Assembly: GCA_005885085.1 (NCBI GenBank)
Contig: VAXY01000056.1
Coordinates: forward strand, 1 to 8,493
Source: Actinomycetota bacterium
GTDB taxonomy: Bacteria; Actinomycetota; Thermoleophilia; Gaiellales; Gaiellaceae
Direction of reading: 5' to 3'
DNA length: 8,493 bases
The notes beneath the pieces were generated by a model. That model ran no database searches. It was not told where the DNA came from and saw nothing but the letters and a program-made list of their open reading frames with translations. The position numbers were made by a program, and so were the translations under genes. This document shows, piece by piece, positions 1-5,447 of the stretch. How positions within the stretch are numbered: position 1 is the first letter of the stretch; the number at the start of each line of letters is the position of its first letter.

Positions 1-591
1 CTCGCCGCCAGCGCGGACGTGCTCGGCTTCGACCTCTATCCGTTGCAGAACTGGTGCCGCTTCGACAGCTTTGGTGACGTCTTCGACTCGCAGCTGGATC
101 TCGTCGCGCTCGCGCGCGGGAAACCGACCTACCAGTGGATCGAAGTGCGCAGGATGGACTGCAACGGCGATGAGCTCGATCCGACGCCGGACACGGTTCG
201 CGCGGAGGCTTGGCTGTCGATCGCCGGCGGCGCACATGCGGTCGGCTATTTCCCGAACAACTGGAGCCCCGCGGTGGGAGCCGAGATCGCCCGCACGAAC
301 CACGACATCTCGACGCTCGCCCCGGCGCTCGTCGAGCCGGCGATCGCTGCCAGCGTCTCCCTGGGCAGCCCCGTCAGGGTCGGTGCTCGCGACCACAACG
401 GCGCCGTGTACGTGATCGCGGTCAACGCCAGCCGCTCGCCCGCGACCGCAACGATCACGATCCCGGCACTCGTCGACCGGACCCTCGTCAGCCTCGACGG
501 ACAGCACAAGGTCGGCGCGAGCGGCGGTGCGTTCACCGCCTCGTTCGCGCCGCTCGAAGCCCGCATCTACATCGCGGCACCGGCTTCGTAG
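1..591 (+). CDS. Glycoside-hydrolase-like TIM-barrel protein, 3' part
   Basis: The reading frame is open from base 1, so the 5' end lies outside the window; a GTG at 19 is internal and should not be taken as the start. The visible 196 residues begin with a barrel-strand sequence (GFDLYPLQNW). PTYQWIE follows, where the Glu at 142-144 sits as a catalytic acid would at the end of a late barrel strand. AEAWLSIAGGAHAVGYF (about 208-258) is the kind of last-strand motif seen in barrel glycosidases. From about base 340 to the stop the sequence becomes a run of short beta strands (VYVIAVNAS, ATITIPAL, ARIYIA), consistent with a C-terminal beta-sandwich as in many glycosidases. The likely role is hydrolysis or binding of a polysaccharide, probably exported, but the signal region is not visible. 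The substrate and the glycoside hydrolase family cannot be named from this fragment. A catalytically dead relative is possible. Confidence 0.7.
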   Translation, partial: LAASADVLGFDLYPLQNWCRFDSFGDVFDSQLDLVALARGKPTYQWIEVRRMDCNGDELDPTPDTVRAEAWLSIAGGAHAVGYFPNNWSPAVGAEIARTNHDISTLAPALVEPAIAASVSLGSPVRVGARDHNGAVYVIAVNASRSPATATITIPALVDRTLVSLDGQHKVGASGGAFTASFAPLEARIYIAAPAS

Positions 592-592
592 T

Positions 593-598
593 TAGGCT
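593..598 (+). promoter_or_regulatory. Possible -10 box TAGGCT upstream of the 92-aa gene
   Basis: TAGGCT fits TANNNT and ends 8 bases before the ATG at 607. That is two bases farther than the 6-base spacing seen at five other starts in this window. No -35 element is visible. The box also overlaps the left arm of a hairpin (595-617). The gene could equally be read through from the glycosidase upstream. Confidence 0.3.
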
Positions 599-617
599 TC
601 CGGCCGATGCCGGAGCC
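595..617 (+). promoter_or_regulatory. Hairpin with a start codon in its loop
   Basis: The arms GGCTTCCGG (595-603) and CCGGAGCC (610-617) pair over 8 base pairs with one bulged T. A further C604-G609 pair leaves the loop CGAT. The ATG of the 92-aa gene (607-609) lies at the top of the hairpin. In a transcript that reads through from the glycosidase the hairpin could form, either ending transcription (there is no U-tract) or masking initiation. In a transcript starting at or near 607 it could not form. The pairing is read from the sequence; the function is inference. Confidence 0.35.
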
Positions 618-885
618 GACCAAAGAGGACATCGACGCGCTCGTCGGGCCGGCGACACCGCACTTTGCATACCAATTGCGCGCACGCGTCGAGGAGCTCG
701 TCGCCGGCCTGCCGGACGGCAACCCGGTCAAGCACTACGGCCTCGAGAAGATGGAGCTGCTCGACCGGCTCGGCCATGCCTCGTCGAAGGCGGAGGAGGG
801 CGAGCGCGAGCCGCTCTCCCGCCCGGGCTGGGAGCAGATCCCGAGCTCGGCGCCCGCGTACGACCCGCTCCCACCGGGGACGTGA
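607..885 (+). CDS. Small hypothetical protein, 92 aa, coupled to a FabL-like reductase
   Basis: I do not recognise this family. The protein is soluble, acidic to neutral and probably helical in its first two thirds, with EDIDALVGPATPHFAYQLRA followed by a helix containing ARVEELVAGL. A Pro/Gly-rich, likely disordered tail ends PAYDPLPPGT. There is no signal peptide, membrane segment or Cys cluster. The ATG at 607 is the only sensible start: it lies 15 bases after the upstream stop and gives uniform GC-rich codon use. The stop TGA shares four bases (GTGA, 882-885) with the GTG of the next gene, so the two are very probably translationally coupled and may act together. The central motif KHYGLEKMELLDRLGHASSK would make a good search query. 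Confidence 0.7.
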   Translation: MPEPTKEDIDALVGPATPHFAYQLRARVEELVAGLPDGNPVKHYGLEKMELLDRLGHASSKAEEGEREPLSRPGWEQIPSSAPAYDPLPPGT

Positions 886-1619
886 CGCTCGGAGACCGCG
901 CCGTCCTCGTGACGGGCGGGACGCGCGGGATCGGGAAGGCGATCGCGCTTCGGCTCGTGTCGCTCGGCGCGAACCGTGTCGCACTCGGCTACCTCCGCAA
1001 CGACGCCGCGGCGGAGGAGGCGGCCGAGGAGGTGCGCGCCGCCGGCGCGGAGCCGCTGCTGGTGCGTGGCAACGTCGCCTTGGACCGCGTCGTCGCCGAG
1101 TTCGCGAACCAAGGCCCCTTCGCGGTCGTCGTCCACAACGCGGCAACCGGTGTGATTCGCAGCGCGCTCGAGACCGAGGACAAGCACTGGGACTGGACGC
1201 TCGGGGCGAACGCGCGCGCGCTCTTGTCACTCGCGCGCGCGTGCACGCCTGACATGCAGCCCGGCTCGTCGATCGTCGGCGTCTCCTCGCTGGGCTCGAC
1301 GCGCGTGCTCGAGAACTACGTCCTCGTCGGCACGTCGAAGGCGGCGCTCGAGTCAGTCGTGCGGTACCTGGCGGTCGAGCTCGCGCCGCGGGGGATTCGC
1401 GTGAACGCCGTCTCGGCGGGCGTGGTCGAGACGGAGGCGCTCGATCATTTTCCCAACCGCGAGCAGATGCTGCGCGCCGCGCGCGAGCGCACCCCGGCGG
1501 GCCGAATGGTCGAGCCGGAGGACGTCGCGGACGCCGTCGCCTATCTCTGCTCGCCCGAAGCGGAGATGGTGCGAGGGCAGACGCTGATCGTCGACGGCGG
1601 CTACTCGCTCCTCGCCTGA
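882..1619 (+). CDS. fabL: FabL-type SDR oxidoreductase (enoyl-ACP reductase-like)
   Basis: This is a 245-aa short-chain dehydrogenase/reductase with a Rossmann fold. The cofactor motif TGGTRGIG is at residues 11-18. The protein resembles Bacillus FabL, the NADPH enoyl-ACP reductase of fatty acid synthesis, more than classical SDRs. It has HWDW at 102-105 and the SSLGS strand at 135-139. Its catalytic pair is Y146 and K153 in YVLVGTSK, a Y-X6-K spacing instead of the usual Y-X3-K. It also carries HFPNRE, TPAGRMVE, RGQT and IVDGG near the C-terminus, all features I recall from FabL. Compared with FabL it is about 5 residues shorter between the GNV strand and the HNAATG motif, where His replaces the usual Asn. 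GTG 882 is chosen because it overlaps the upstream stop and places the Rossmann motif close to the N-terminus, as is typical; the frame is open much farther upstream, but only in shadow. It may be a paralogue with another substrate. Confidence 0.82.
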   Translation: MTLGDRAVLVTGGTRGIGKAIALRLVSLGANRVALGYLRNDAAAEEAAEEVRAAGAEPLLVRGNVALDRVVAEFANQGPFAVVVHNAATGVIRSALETEDKHWDWTLGANARALLSLARACTPDMQPGSSIVGVSSLGSTRVLENYVLVGTSKAALESVVRYLAVELAPRGIRVNAVSAGVVETEALDHFPNREQMLRAARERTPAGRMVEPEDVADAVAYLCSPEAEMVRGQTLIVDGGYSLLA

Positions 1620-2257
1620 TGGAGCCGACGGAGCACAACCGGCGCGCCTGGGACGAGATCCACCGACTCCGCGCGGAGGCGCTCGCCGGCGAGCGCGGCC
1701 TGCCTCCGCAGGTGCGACACGCGCTGGCGGATCTGACGGATAAGCGCGTGCTGCACCTGCAGTGCGTCACGGGTGAAGCAACGGCCGAGCTCGCCGAGCT
1801 CGGCGGCGTCGTCACCGGCGTCGACTCCTCGGGTGCGGCGCTCGAGGCCGCACGGGAACGGTGGCCGTCGATCCTCTGGGTGCAGGCTGATCCACAGGCC
1901 CTGCCGAGGGAGCTCCGCCGCGGACGCTTCGACCTCGTCTACTCCGGCCTGGGCTCGCTGGTGACGGTACGTGATCTCGACGCGTGGCTCCGCGGCATCG
2001 TCGCGACCCTCCGCGAAGGCGGCGATCTGCTCCTGTTCGAGGAGCATCCGGTCGCGCTCTGCGTCGACGGCCTGATGCACTGGCGCGAGAGCTACTTCGA
2101 CGAGGGCTCTCGCCGTCTGGGCCAGATCGTCACCTCCGTGGTGCGCAACGGCCTCGTGCTGCGAGCGCTGGAGGAATACCCGCCGCGGAGCGACAGCTGG
2201 CGCCGGCACGACGCGCGCGTCCCTGAGACGTTCCTCCTTTACGCCCAGCGGGTATAG
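1619..2257 (+). CDS. Class I SAM-dependent methyltransferase (VLHLQC type)
   Basis: This 212-aa protein is predicted to be a cytoplasmic methyltransferase. SAM motif I is VLHLQCVTGE (residues 44-53), a variant of VLDVGCGTG in which HLQC is characteristic of one methyltransferase subgroup. GVDSS follows, with the ribose-binding acid D69 at the end of strand 2. FDLVYSGLGSL (strand 4 region) and LREGGDLLLFEEHPVA (strand 5) complete the core. The N-terminus HNRRAWDEIH is the usual start of this subgroup. The ATG at 1619 overlaps the reductase stop by one base (TGATG), so expression is coupled to the FabL-like gene and the 92-aa gene. The methyl acceptor cannot be deduced. Confidence 0.85.
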   Translation: MEPTEHNRRAWDEIHRLRAEALAGERGLPPQVRHALADLTDKRVLHLQCVTGEATAELAELGGVVTGVDSSGAALEAARERWPSILWVQADPQALPRELRRGRFDLVYSGLGSLVTVRDLDAWLRGIVATLREGGDLLLFEEHPVALCVDGLMHWRESYFDEGSRRLGQIVTSVVRNGLVLRALEEYPPRSDSWRRHDARVPETFLLYAQRV

Positions 2258-2258
2258 A
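2253..2258 (+). promoter_or_regulatory. Possible -10 box TATAGA before the small membrane protein
   Basis: TATAGA overlaps the stop codon of the methyltransferase and ends 7 bases before the GTG at 2266. It would allow a leaderless or nearly leaderless transcript. It lacks the final T of TANNNT and there is no clear -35, so read-through from the upstream operon is equally plausible. Confidence 0.3.
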
Positions 2259-2265
2259 CGATGCC

Positions 2266-2571
2266 GTGGGCATTCCCGTCAGCCTGATCCTGATCGCCGT
2301 CGGCGCGATTCTCGCCTTCGCCGTCCATCAGAGCCCGAACGCCTCCGTCGACGTCGATGTCGTCGGTTGGATCCTGATGGCCGTCGGTCTCGCGGGACTC
2401 CTGCTCTCGATGTTCCTGTGGGAGCAGCTCGGGCCGGGCTACTGGGGCCGCAACCGCGGGCCCTATCCCGCGGGCGGGCCGGCGGGCCCACCGCGACGAC
2501 CGGGTTACGGCCGCCGCCGCACGGTAGTCGAGGAGGACGAGCCGCCCGGTCCGCCGGGACCGCCGCCCTAG
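2266..2571 (+). CDS. Small two-helix membrane protein, DUF6458-like
   Basis: This 101-aa protein starts at GTG 2266. Two hydrophobic helices at about residues 3-20 (IPVSLILIAVGAILAFAV) and 33-51 (VGWILMAVGLAGLLLSMFLW) flank a short loop containing SVDVDVVG. The tail from about residue 55 is rich in Gly, Pro, Arg and Tyr, with an acidic patch (EEDE) and a poly-Pro end; it is probably cytoplasmic and disordered. The helix-loop-helix pattern with VDVDVVGWILM matches my memory of DUF6458, a family of unknown function common in actinobacteria. The ATG at 2261 is in another frame. The gene is 8 bases downstream of the methyltransferase stop and faces the proline dehydrogenase gene. Confidence 0.75.
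   Translation: MGIPVSLILIAVGAILAFAVHQSPNASVDVDVVGWILMAVGLAGLLLSMFLWEQLGPGYWGRNRGPYPAGGPAGPPRRPGYGRRRTVVEEDEPPGPPGPPP
2547..2562. terminator. Weak candidate bidirectional hairpin between convergent genes
   Basis: CGGTCC (2547-2552) and GGACCG (2557-2562) form a 6-bp GC stem with the loop GCCG. It lies 6 bases before the stop codon of the small membrane protein and within reach of transcripts from the convergent proline dehydrogenase unit. There is no U-tract on either strand. The repetitive Pro/Gly codons of this tail could create the pairing by chance. Confidence 0.22.
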
Positions 2572-2600
2572 CCCAGCCGGCTGATCGGCGCGGGCCCAGA

Positions 2601-3521
2601 TCAAGCGCCGTTGCGACCGAAGAGACGGCCGAGCGTGTCGGCTGCGATGTAACCGGCGATCTTCGGGTTTTCCTGCAGGCGGCGGAGCGAGTACGCGTAC
2701 CAGTGGCGTCCGAACGGGACGTAGATGCGGAGGCGATGCCCTTCCACGACCAACTCGTCGCCGAGCTCGGCACGCACGCCCAAGAGCATCTGGAACTCGT
2801 ACTCGTCGCGGCCGAGGCCGTGCTCCACGACGAGGCGGCGACCCTCGCGAAGCAGCCAGTCGTCGTGCGTCGCGATGCCGACGTAACAGCCCGCCGCCAG
2901 CAAGCTCTCGAGCGCCCGGACGAACGCCGCGCGCACGGCCTCGTAGTCCTGGTACGCGATCTCGGGCGGCTCGACGTAGATCCCCTTGCACAACCGAACG
3001 CTCGGCTTCAGGTCCGCGAGCGCGTCGATATCGGTGAGGGTCCGCCGCAGCATCGCCTGCAGCACGACCCCGAGGTTGACGTGCCCCTCCTCCCGCAGCT
3101 CCCGGTACAGCCTCAGCGTGTCGTCCGTCGTGGACGAGTCCTCCATGTCGATCCGCACGAAGTTGCCGCGCGAGCCCGCGTCCTCGACGACGGTGCGCAG
3201 GTTGTCACGGCAGAGGTCATGACCGAGCTTGAGCCCGAGCGCAGTCAGCTTGACGCTGACGTTGGAGTCCAGCCCGCAGCGCTCGATGTCGGCGAAGACG
3301 TCCTGGTACGCGCGGACGATCGCCGCCGCCTCCTCCTCGGTTGTGATCTCCTCGCCGAGGACGTCGATCGTGGCCACCCTGCCCTCGGCGTTGATGCGGC
3401 GGACTGCCTCGCGCGCGTCCTTCAGCTCCGGCCCCGCGATGTACCGCTCGGAGAGCTTTTGGACGACCGGCCGCGGGACGGCGGGAAGCAGGCGGACGAT
3501 CGCGCGGTCGAAGATCGCCAC
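2601..3521 (-). CDS. Monofunctional proline dehydrogenase (PRODH)
   Basis: This is a 306-aa FAD-dependent enzyme predicted to oxidise L-proline to pyrroline-5-carboxylate and pass electrons to membrane quinone. The length matches single-domain bacterial PRODHs. The barrel motifs appear in order: SVKLTALG (residues 89-96, with Lys91), VRIDMEDS (122-129), VVLQAML (152-158), RLCKGIYVEP (176-185; more often RLVKGAYxE), IATHD (216-220), YEFQMLLGVR (241-250), and YVPFGRHWYAYSLRRLQENP (267-286). Arg280 and Arg281 of the last motif are the usual substrate-carboxylate ligands. The start is GTG at 3521, 12 bases after the methyltransferase stop. No Shine-Dalgarno is visible, but TAGAAT lies just upstream. 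No pyrroline-5-carboxylate dehydrogenase lies in the window, so the second step must be encoded elsewhere. Confidence 0.93.
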   Translation of the reverse strand: MAIFDRAIVRLLPAVPRPVVQKLSERYIAGPELKDAREAVRRINAEGRVATIDVLGEEITTEEEAAAIVRAYQDVFADIERCGLDSNVSVKLTALGLKLGHDLCRDNLRTVVEDAGSRGNFVRIDMEDSSTTDDTLRLYRELREEGHVNLGVVLQAMLRRTLTDIDALADLKPSVRLCKGIYVEPPEIAYQDYEAVRAAFVRALESLLAAGCYVGIATHDDWLLREGRRLVVEHGLGRDEYEFQMLLGVRAELGDELVVEGHRLRIYVPFGRHWYAYSLRRLQENPKIAGYIAADTLGRLFGRNGA

Positions 3522-3530
3522 GAGGCCGCG

Positions 3531-3536
3531 ATTCTA
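3531..3536 (-). promoter_or_regulatory. Possible internal promoter, -10 box TAGAAT, for proline dehydrogenase
   Basis: On the minus strand TAGAAT matches the -10 consensus TATAAT at five of six positions. It contains the TAG stop of the methyltransferase and ends 9 bases before the GTG of proline dehydrogenase. It would give that gene its own transcript with a leader of only a few bases. No -35 is evident. The base match is direct; activity is inferred. Confidence 0.4.
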
Positions 3537-4154
3537 CGGCCGCGCTACGAGCAATTGCGCCCCTGGCCCCGGCCGCAGCACGTAGCCCTCGCGGAAACCG
3601 GCGGCCTGGGGGAACTCGGCGAGCTCTTCGTCTTCGTAGAAGTGCCCGCGCGTCGCCAGCGGGTACGGCGCCGCGGGCGTCCCCTTCAGCTCGGGCGCGG
3701 TCGTGTAGATCGCGACGCGGCCGGGTTCGGGTTGGAGCACCCGGCGGAATTCGCGCAGCGCCGCGACGGGGTCCGGGAAAAAGAAGAACGCGACGATACT
3801 GCAGACGGCCGTGAACTCGCCGTCGCCGAACGGGAGCCGCTCCGCGGAGCCGAGCACGACCCTCGCACGGCCCTCGGTCGTCTTCCGCGCGAGCCGGACC
3901 ATGTCCTGGCTGTGGTCGACGCCGACGACCGTACAGCCGGTCTCGAGCGCGCGCCGGAGGAAGATACCGCCACCGCAGCCGACGTCCAGCAGCGTGTCGC
4001 CGGCCGTGAGCGCCAGCGCCTCGAGCACCGGCTCCCACGCGAACGAGTGCACGTCCTCCGCGGCATACGTCCTGCGCGCGGAACGGCCGTGCGGGCGGCG
4101 CGCGACACGGTCGGTCATGCGGTCGATCCGCCACTCGCGGATCCGGCCGAGCAT
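3534..4154 (-). CDS. Class I SAM-dependent methyltransferase (UbiE/Methyltransf_11 type)
   Basis: This 206-aa protein carries a standard SAM fold. Motif I is LLDVGCGGG (residues 55-63), GVDHS carries the ribose-binding D80, AERLPFGDGEF is at 104-114, and ALREFRRVLQPEPGRVAIYT forms the end of the core. A striking FFFF sits after strand 4 (SIVAFFFFPDP). The N-terminus is Arg-rich (about residues 4-28) and may be an extension; ATG at 4118 (MTDRVARR) is an alternative start. ATG 4154 is preferred because it overlaps the TAA of the upstream 97-aa gene (TAATG), implying coupling. The substrate is unknown; relatives methylate quinones, small metabolites or lipids. Confidence 0.85.
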   Translation of the reverse strand: MLGRIREWRIDRMTDRVARRPHGRSARRTYAAEDVHSFAWEPVLEALALTAGDTLLDVGCGGGIFLRRALETGCTVVGVDHSQDMVRLARKTTEGRARVVLGSAERLPFGDGEFTAVCSIVAFFFFPDPVAALREFRRVLQPEPGRVAIYTTAPELKGTPAAPYPLATRGHFYEDEELAEFPQAAGFREGYVLRPGPGAQLLVARP

Positions 4155-4447
4155 TAGCCCTCGCGCATGAAGCCCTGGCGGGCGGCGCTCACGAGCGCGA
4201 CCGCCTCGGGGAAAAGCACGCGCATCGCATCCCGGAGCGCCAGAGACTGCTCGTCGGAACTGCCCTCCACGTCCACCTGCGACAGCGCAGCGGCCGTCAG
4301 CTGCACCGCGGTGTTGAGCGTCAGCGTGGCGAACTGCTCGCGCTGGGCTTCCTGAACCGTCTCCGCCTGCTGCTCGGCGAACTCACGCAGGCCGCGGAGC
4401 AGATCCTCCGGGTCGCCCTGAAACGGGAAACCAAAACCACCTTCCAT
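4154..4447 (-). CDS. Small hypothetical protein, 97 aa, first gene of the PRODH unit
   Basis: I do not recognise the family. After a Gly/Phe-rich N-terminus (MEGGFGFPFQGDPEDLL) the protein is predicted almost wholly helical. It has a Gln/Glu-rich helix (about residues 20-42, EQQAETVQEAQREQF) and a second hydrophobic helix (TLNTAVQLTAAALSQV). After a Ser/Asp loop a third helix (ALRDAMRVLFPEAVALVSAARQ) follows. It is soluble, with no Cys or metal motif. A helical bundle or an adaptor/oligomerising protein would fit, but no function can be assigned. ATG 4447 is supported by a TATGCT box ending 6 bases upstream. It is coupled to the methyltransferase by a one-base overlap. Confidence 0.72.
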   Translation of the reverse strand: MEGGFGFPFQGDPEDLLRGLREFAEQQAETVQEAQREQFATLTLNTAVQLTAAALSQVDVEGSSDEQSLALRDAMRVLFPEAVALVSAARQGFMREG

Positions 4448-4453
4448 GCCCCA

Positions 4454-4459
4454 AGCATA
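4454..4459 (-). promoter_or_regulatory. -10 box TATGCT, leaderless-type promoter for the 97-aa gene
   Basis: On the minus strand TATGCT (4459 to 4454) ends exactly 6 bases before the ATG at 4447, so transcription would start at the A of the start codon. No Shine-Dalgarno and no recognisable -35 are present. The same hexamer with the same spacing precedes the 132-aa gene at 6622. Confidence 0.5.
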
Positions 4460-4475
4460 GGCAAGGACTACGGAG

Positions 4476-4481
4476 TAAGGT
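4476..4481 (+). promoter_or_regulatory. -10 box TAAGGT, leaderless-type promoter for the membrane protein
   Basis: TAAGGT fits TANNNT and ends 6 bases before the GTG at 4488. The embedded AAGG could alternatively be read as a weak ribosome-binding site 7 bases from the start. The spacing shared with four other starts favours the promoter reading. The divergent promoter at 4454-4459 lies 16 bases away. Confidence 0.42.
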
Positions 4482-4487
4482 CGCGAC

Positions 4488-5447
4488 GTGGAGGAGCGGG
4501 CAGGCGTCGGCCTTCCTCAGAAGATGGCCGAGCGAGACTGGCCCCGCATGGACCCGCCGAACGTGCTCTGGTTCTTCGGGGCCTTCGCGACCGAGTTCGC
4601 CGTCTATGACCTGATCCAGGCGATTCCCGACAACCAGAGCGGCCTCTGGATCTTTCTCGCGGCGCTTGCCTTCTTCGTCTGGTTCGCCGCTGCTTCATGG
4701 CTGCTCCTCCGGCGCTGGTGGTGGGTCCCCGGCGGCCTGGCGGCCGCGCTTGCGGTTGGTGCCTTCCCGGCCGTCGCCGTCGGGTTCCTGAAGCTGATCG
4801 ATGTCTGGCCGAGCAATCCCTTCTTCAAGCCCTTCGAGGAATTCAGCGGCTCCACGTTCGGAGTTGGTCTCGCGACTGCAGCCGTCGGATTCATCGCCTG
4901 GTGGCTGACTCGCTTTTCGTTTGTCCTCGGGGTCGCGAACGGTGCGATCCTCATCTCCGCTCAACTCCTGACGCCGTGTTTCGACGAGAGTCCGAGCGGC
5001 GACCGCCGCGCGGCGACTGCCCTGGTCATCGGAGCGGTGCTCGTCATCGTCGGCGTGTTCCTCGATGCATTCGGCCGCCGCCGCCAGGCCTTCTGGTTCC
5101 ACGTGCTCGGTCTCTTCAGTGTCGCCGCCGGACTCGTGTACCTCACCGCGGCTCCCGGCGGAGACCCCGAGCGCGGCTGGATTCCGATGTTGATCGGCGG
5201 CGCGTTGTTGCTGATCGTCGCCGGCCCGGTCCGGCGCGCGACGTGGGCCGTGTACGGCGTACTCGGGCTCTACAGCCCCGTCGTGCACTATCTGACGAAG
5301 GAGCTGAACGAGAGACGGTGGCCGTTTGGACTGCTGATCCTCGCCCTGGCGCTGGCGATCTTCGCGCTCGGGATGGCAGCGCACCGGTACGGACAGGTCT
5401 GGGCCCAACGCTTCGTTCGCCGGCCGCCGCCTTCGCTGAGCCCGTAG
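4488..5447 (+). CDS. Polytopic membrane protein of unknown function
   Basis: This 319-aa integral membrane protein has about eight or nine hydrophobic segments, at roughly residues 26-46, 53-74, 80-104, 124-140, 143-161, 176-195, 202-221, 232-248, 253-269 and 280-298; some of the early ones are amphipathic. The charged loops are short, and those with RRR (197-199) and RR (249-250) suggest cytoplasmic faces. The aromatic-rich stretch LRRWWWVPGG (74-83) stands out. No transporter or enzyme motif is recognised. GTG 4488 is chosen for the TAAGGT box 6 bases upstream. ATG 4524 or 4548 would shorten only the hydrophilic N-terminus. The stop TAG abuts the stop of the convergent SDR with no base between. 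Confidence 0.78.
   Translation: MEERAGVGLPQKMAERDWPRMDPPNVLWFFGAFATEFAVYDLIQAIPDNQSGLWIFLAALAFFVWFAAASWLLLRRWWWVPGGLAAALAVGAFPAVAVGFLKLIDVWPSNPFFKPFEEFSGSTFGVGLATAAVGFIAWWLTRFSFVLGVANGAILISAQLLTPCFDESPSGDRRAATALVIGAVLVIVGVFLDAFGRRRQAFWFHVLGLFSVAAGLVYLTAAPGGDPERGWIPMLIGGALLLIVAGPVRRATWAVYGVLGLYSPVVHYLTKELNERRWPFGLLILALALAIFALGMAAHRYGQVWAQRFVRRPPPSLSP

Noticed and set aside
246..566. 106-codon minus-strand frame opposite the glycosidase fragment
   Set aside because: The sense strand has continuous barrel and beta-strand patterns; the antisense product has no recognisable feature.
210..881. Upstream extension of the FabL-like frame
   Set aside because: It overlaps the glycosidase and the 92-aa gene and translates to Arg/Gly-rich shadow. 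GTG 882 fits SDR length and the overlap with the upstream stop.
592..1815. 407-codon open frame on the minus strand
   Set aside because: The translation is Arg/Ser/Pro-rich low-complexity shadow lying opposite the FabL-like and methyltransferase genes, which have clear motifs.
607..2257. A natural-product gene cluster built on the SDR and methyltransferase
   Set aside because: There is no scaffold-forming enzyme, carrier protein, transporter or regulator nearby. Reductases and methyltransferases alone are too common to support this.
2574..2603. CAGCCGGCTG palindrome and TGATC/GATCA arms between the convergent genes as a terminator
   Set aside because: The stems are 3-5 bp, the loops are poor and there is no U-tract, so I cannot support a terminator here.
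2367..4157. 596-codon open frame on the plus strand
   Set aside because: It is antisense to proline dehydrogenase and a methyltransferase, both with diagnostic motifs. Its Arg/Asp/Val/Leu-rich translation is typical of high-GC antisense shadow with no domain.
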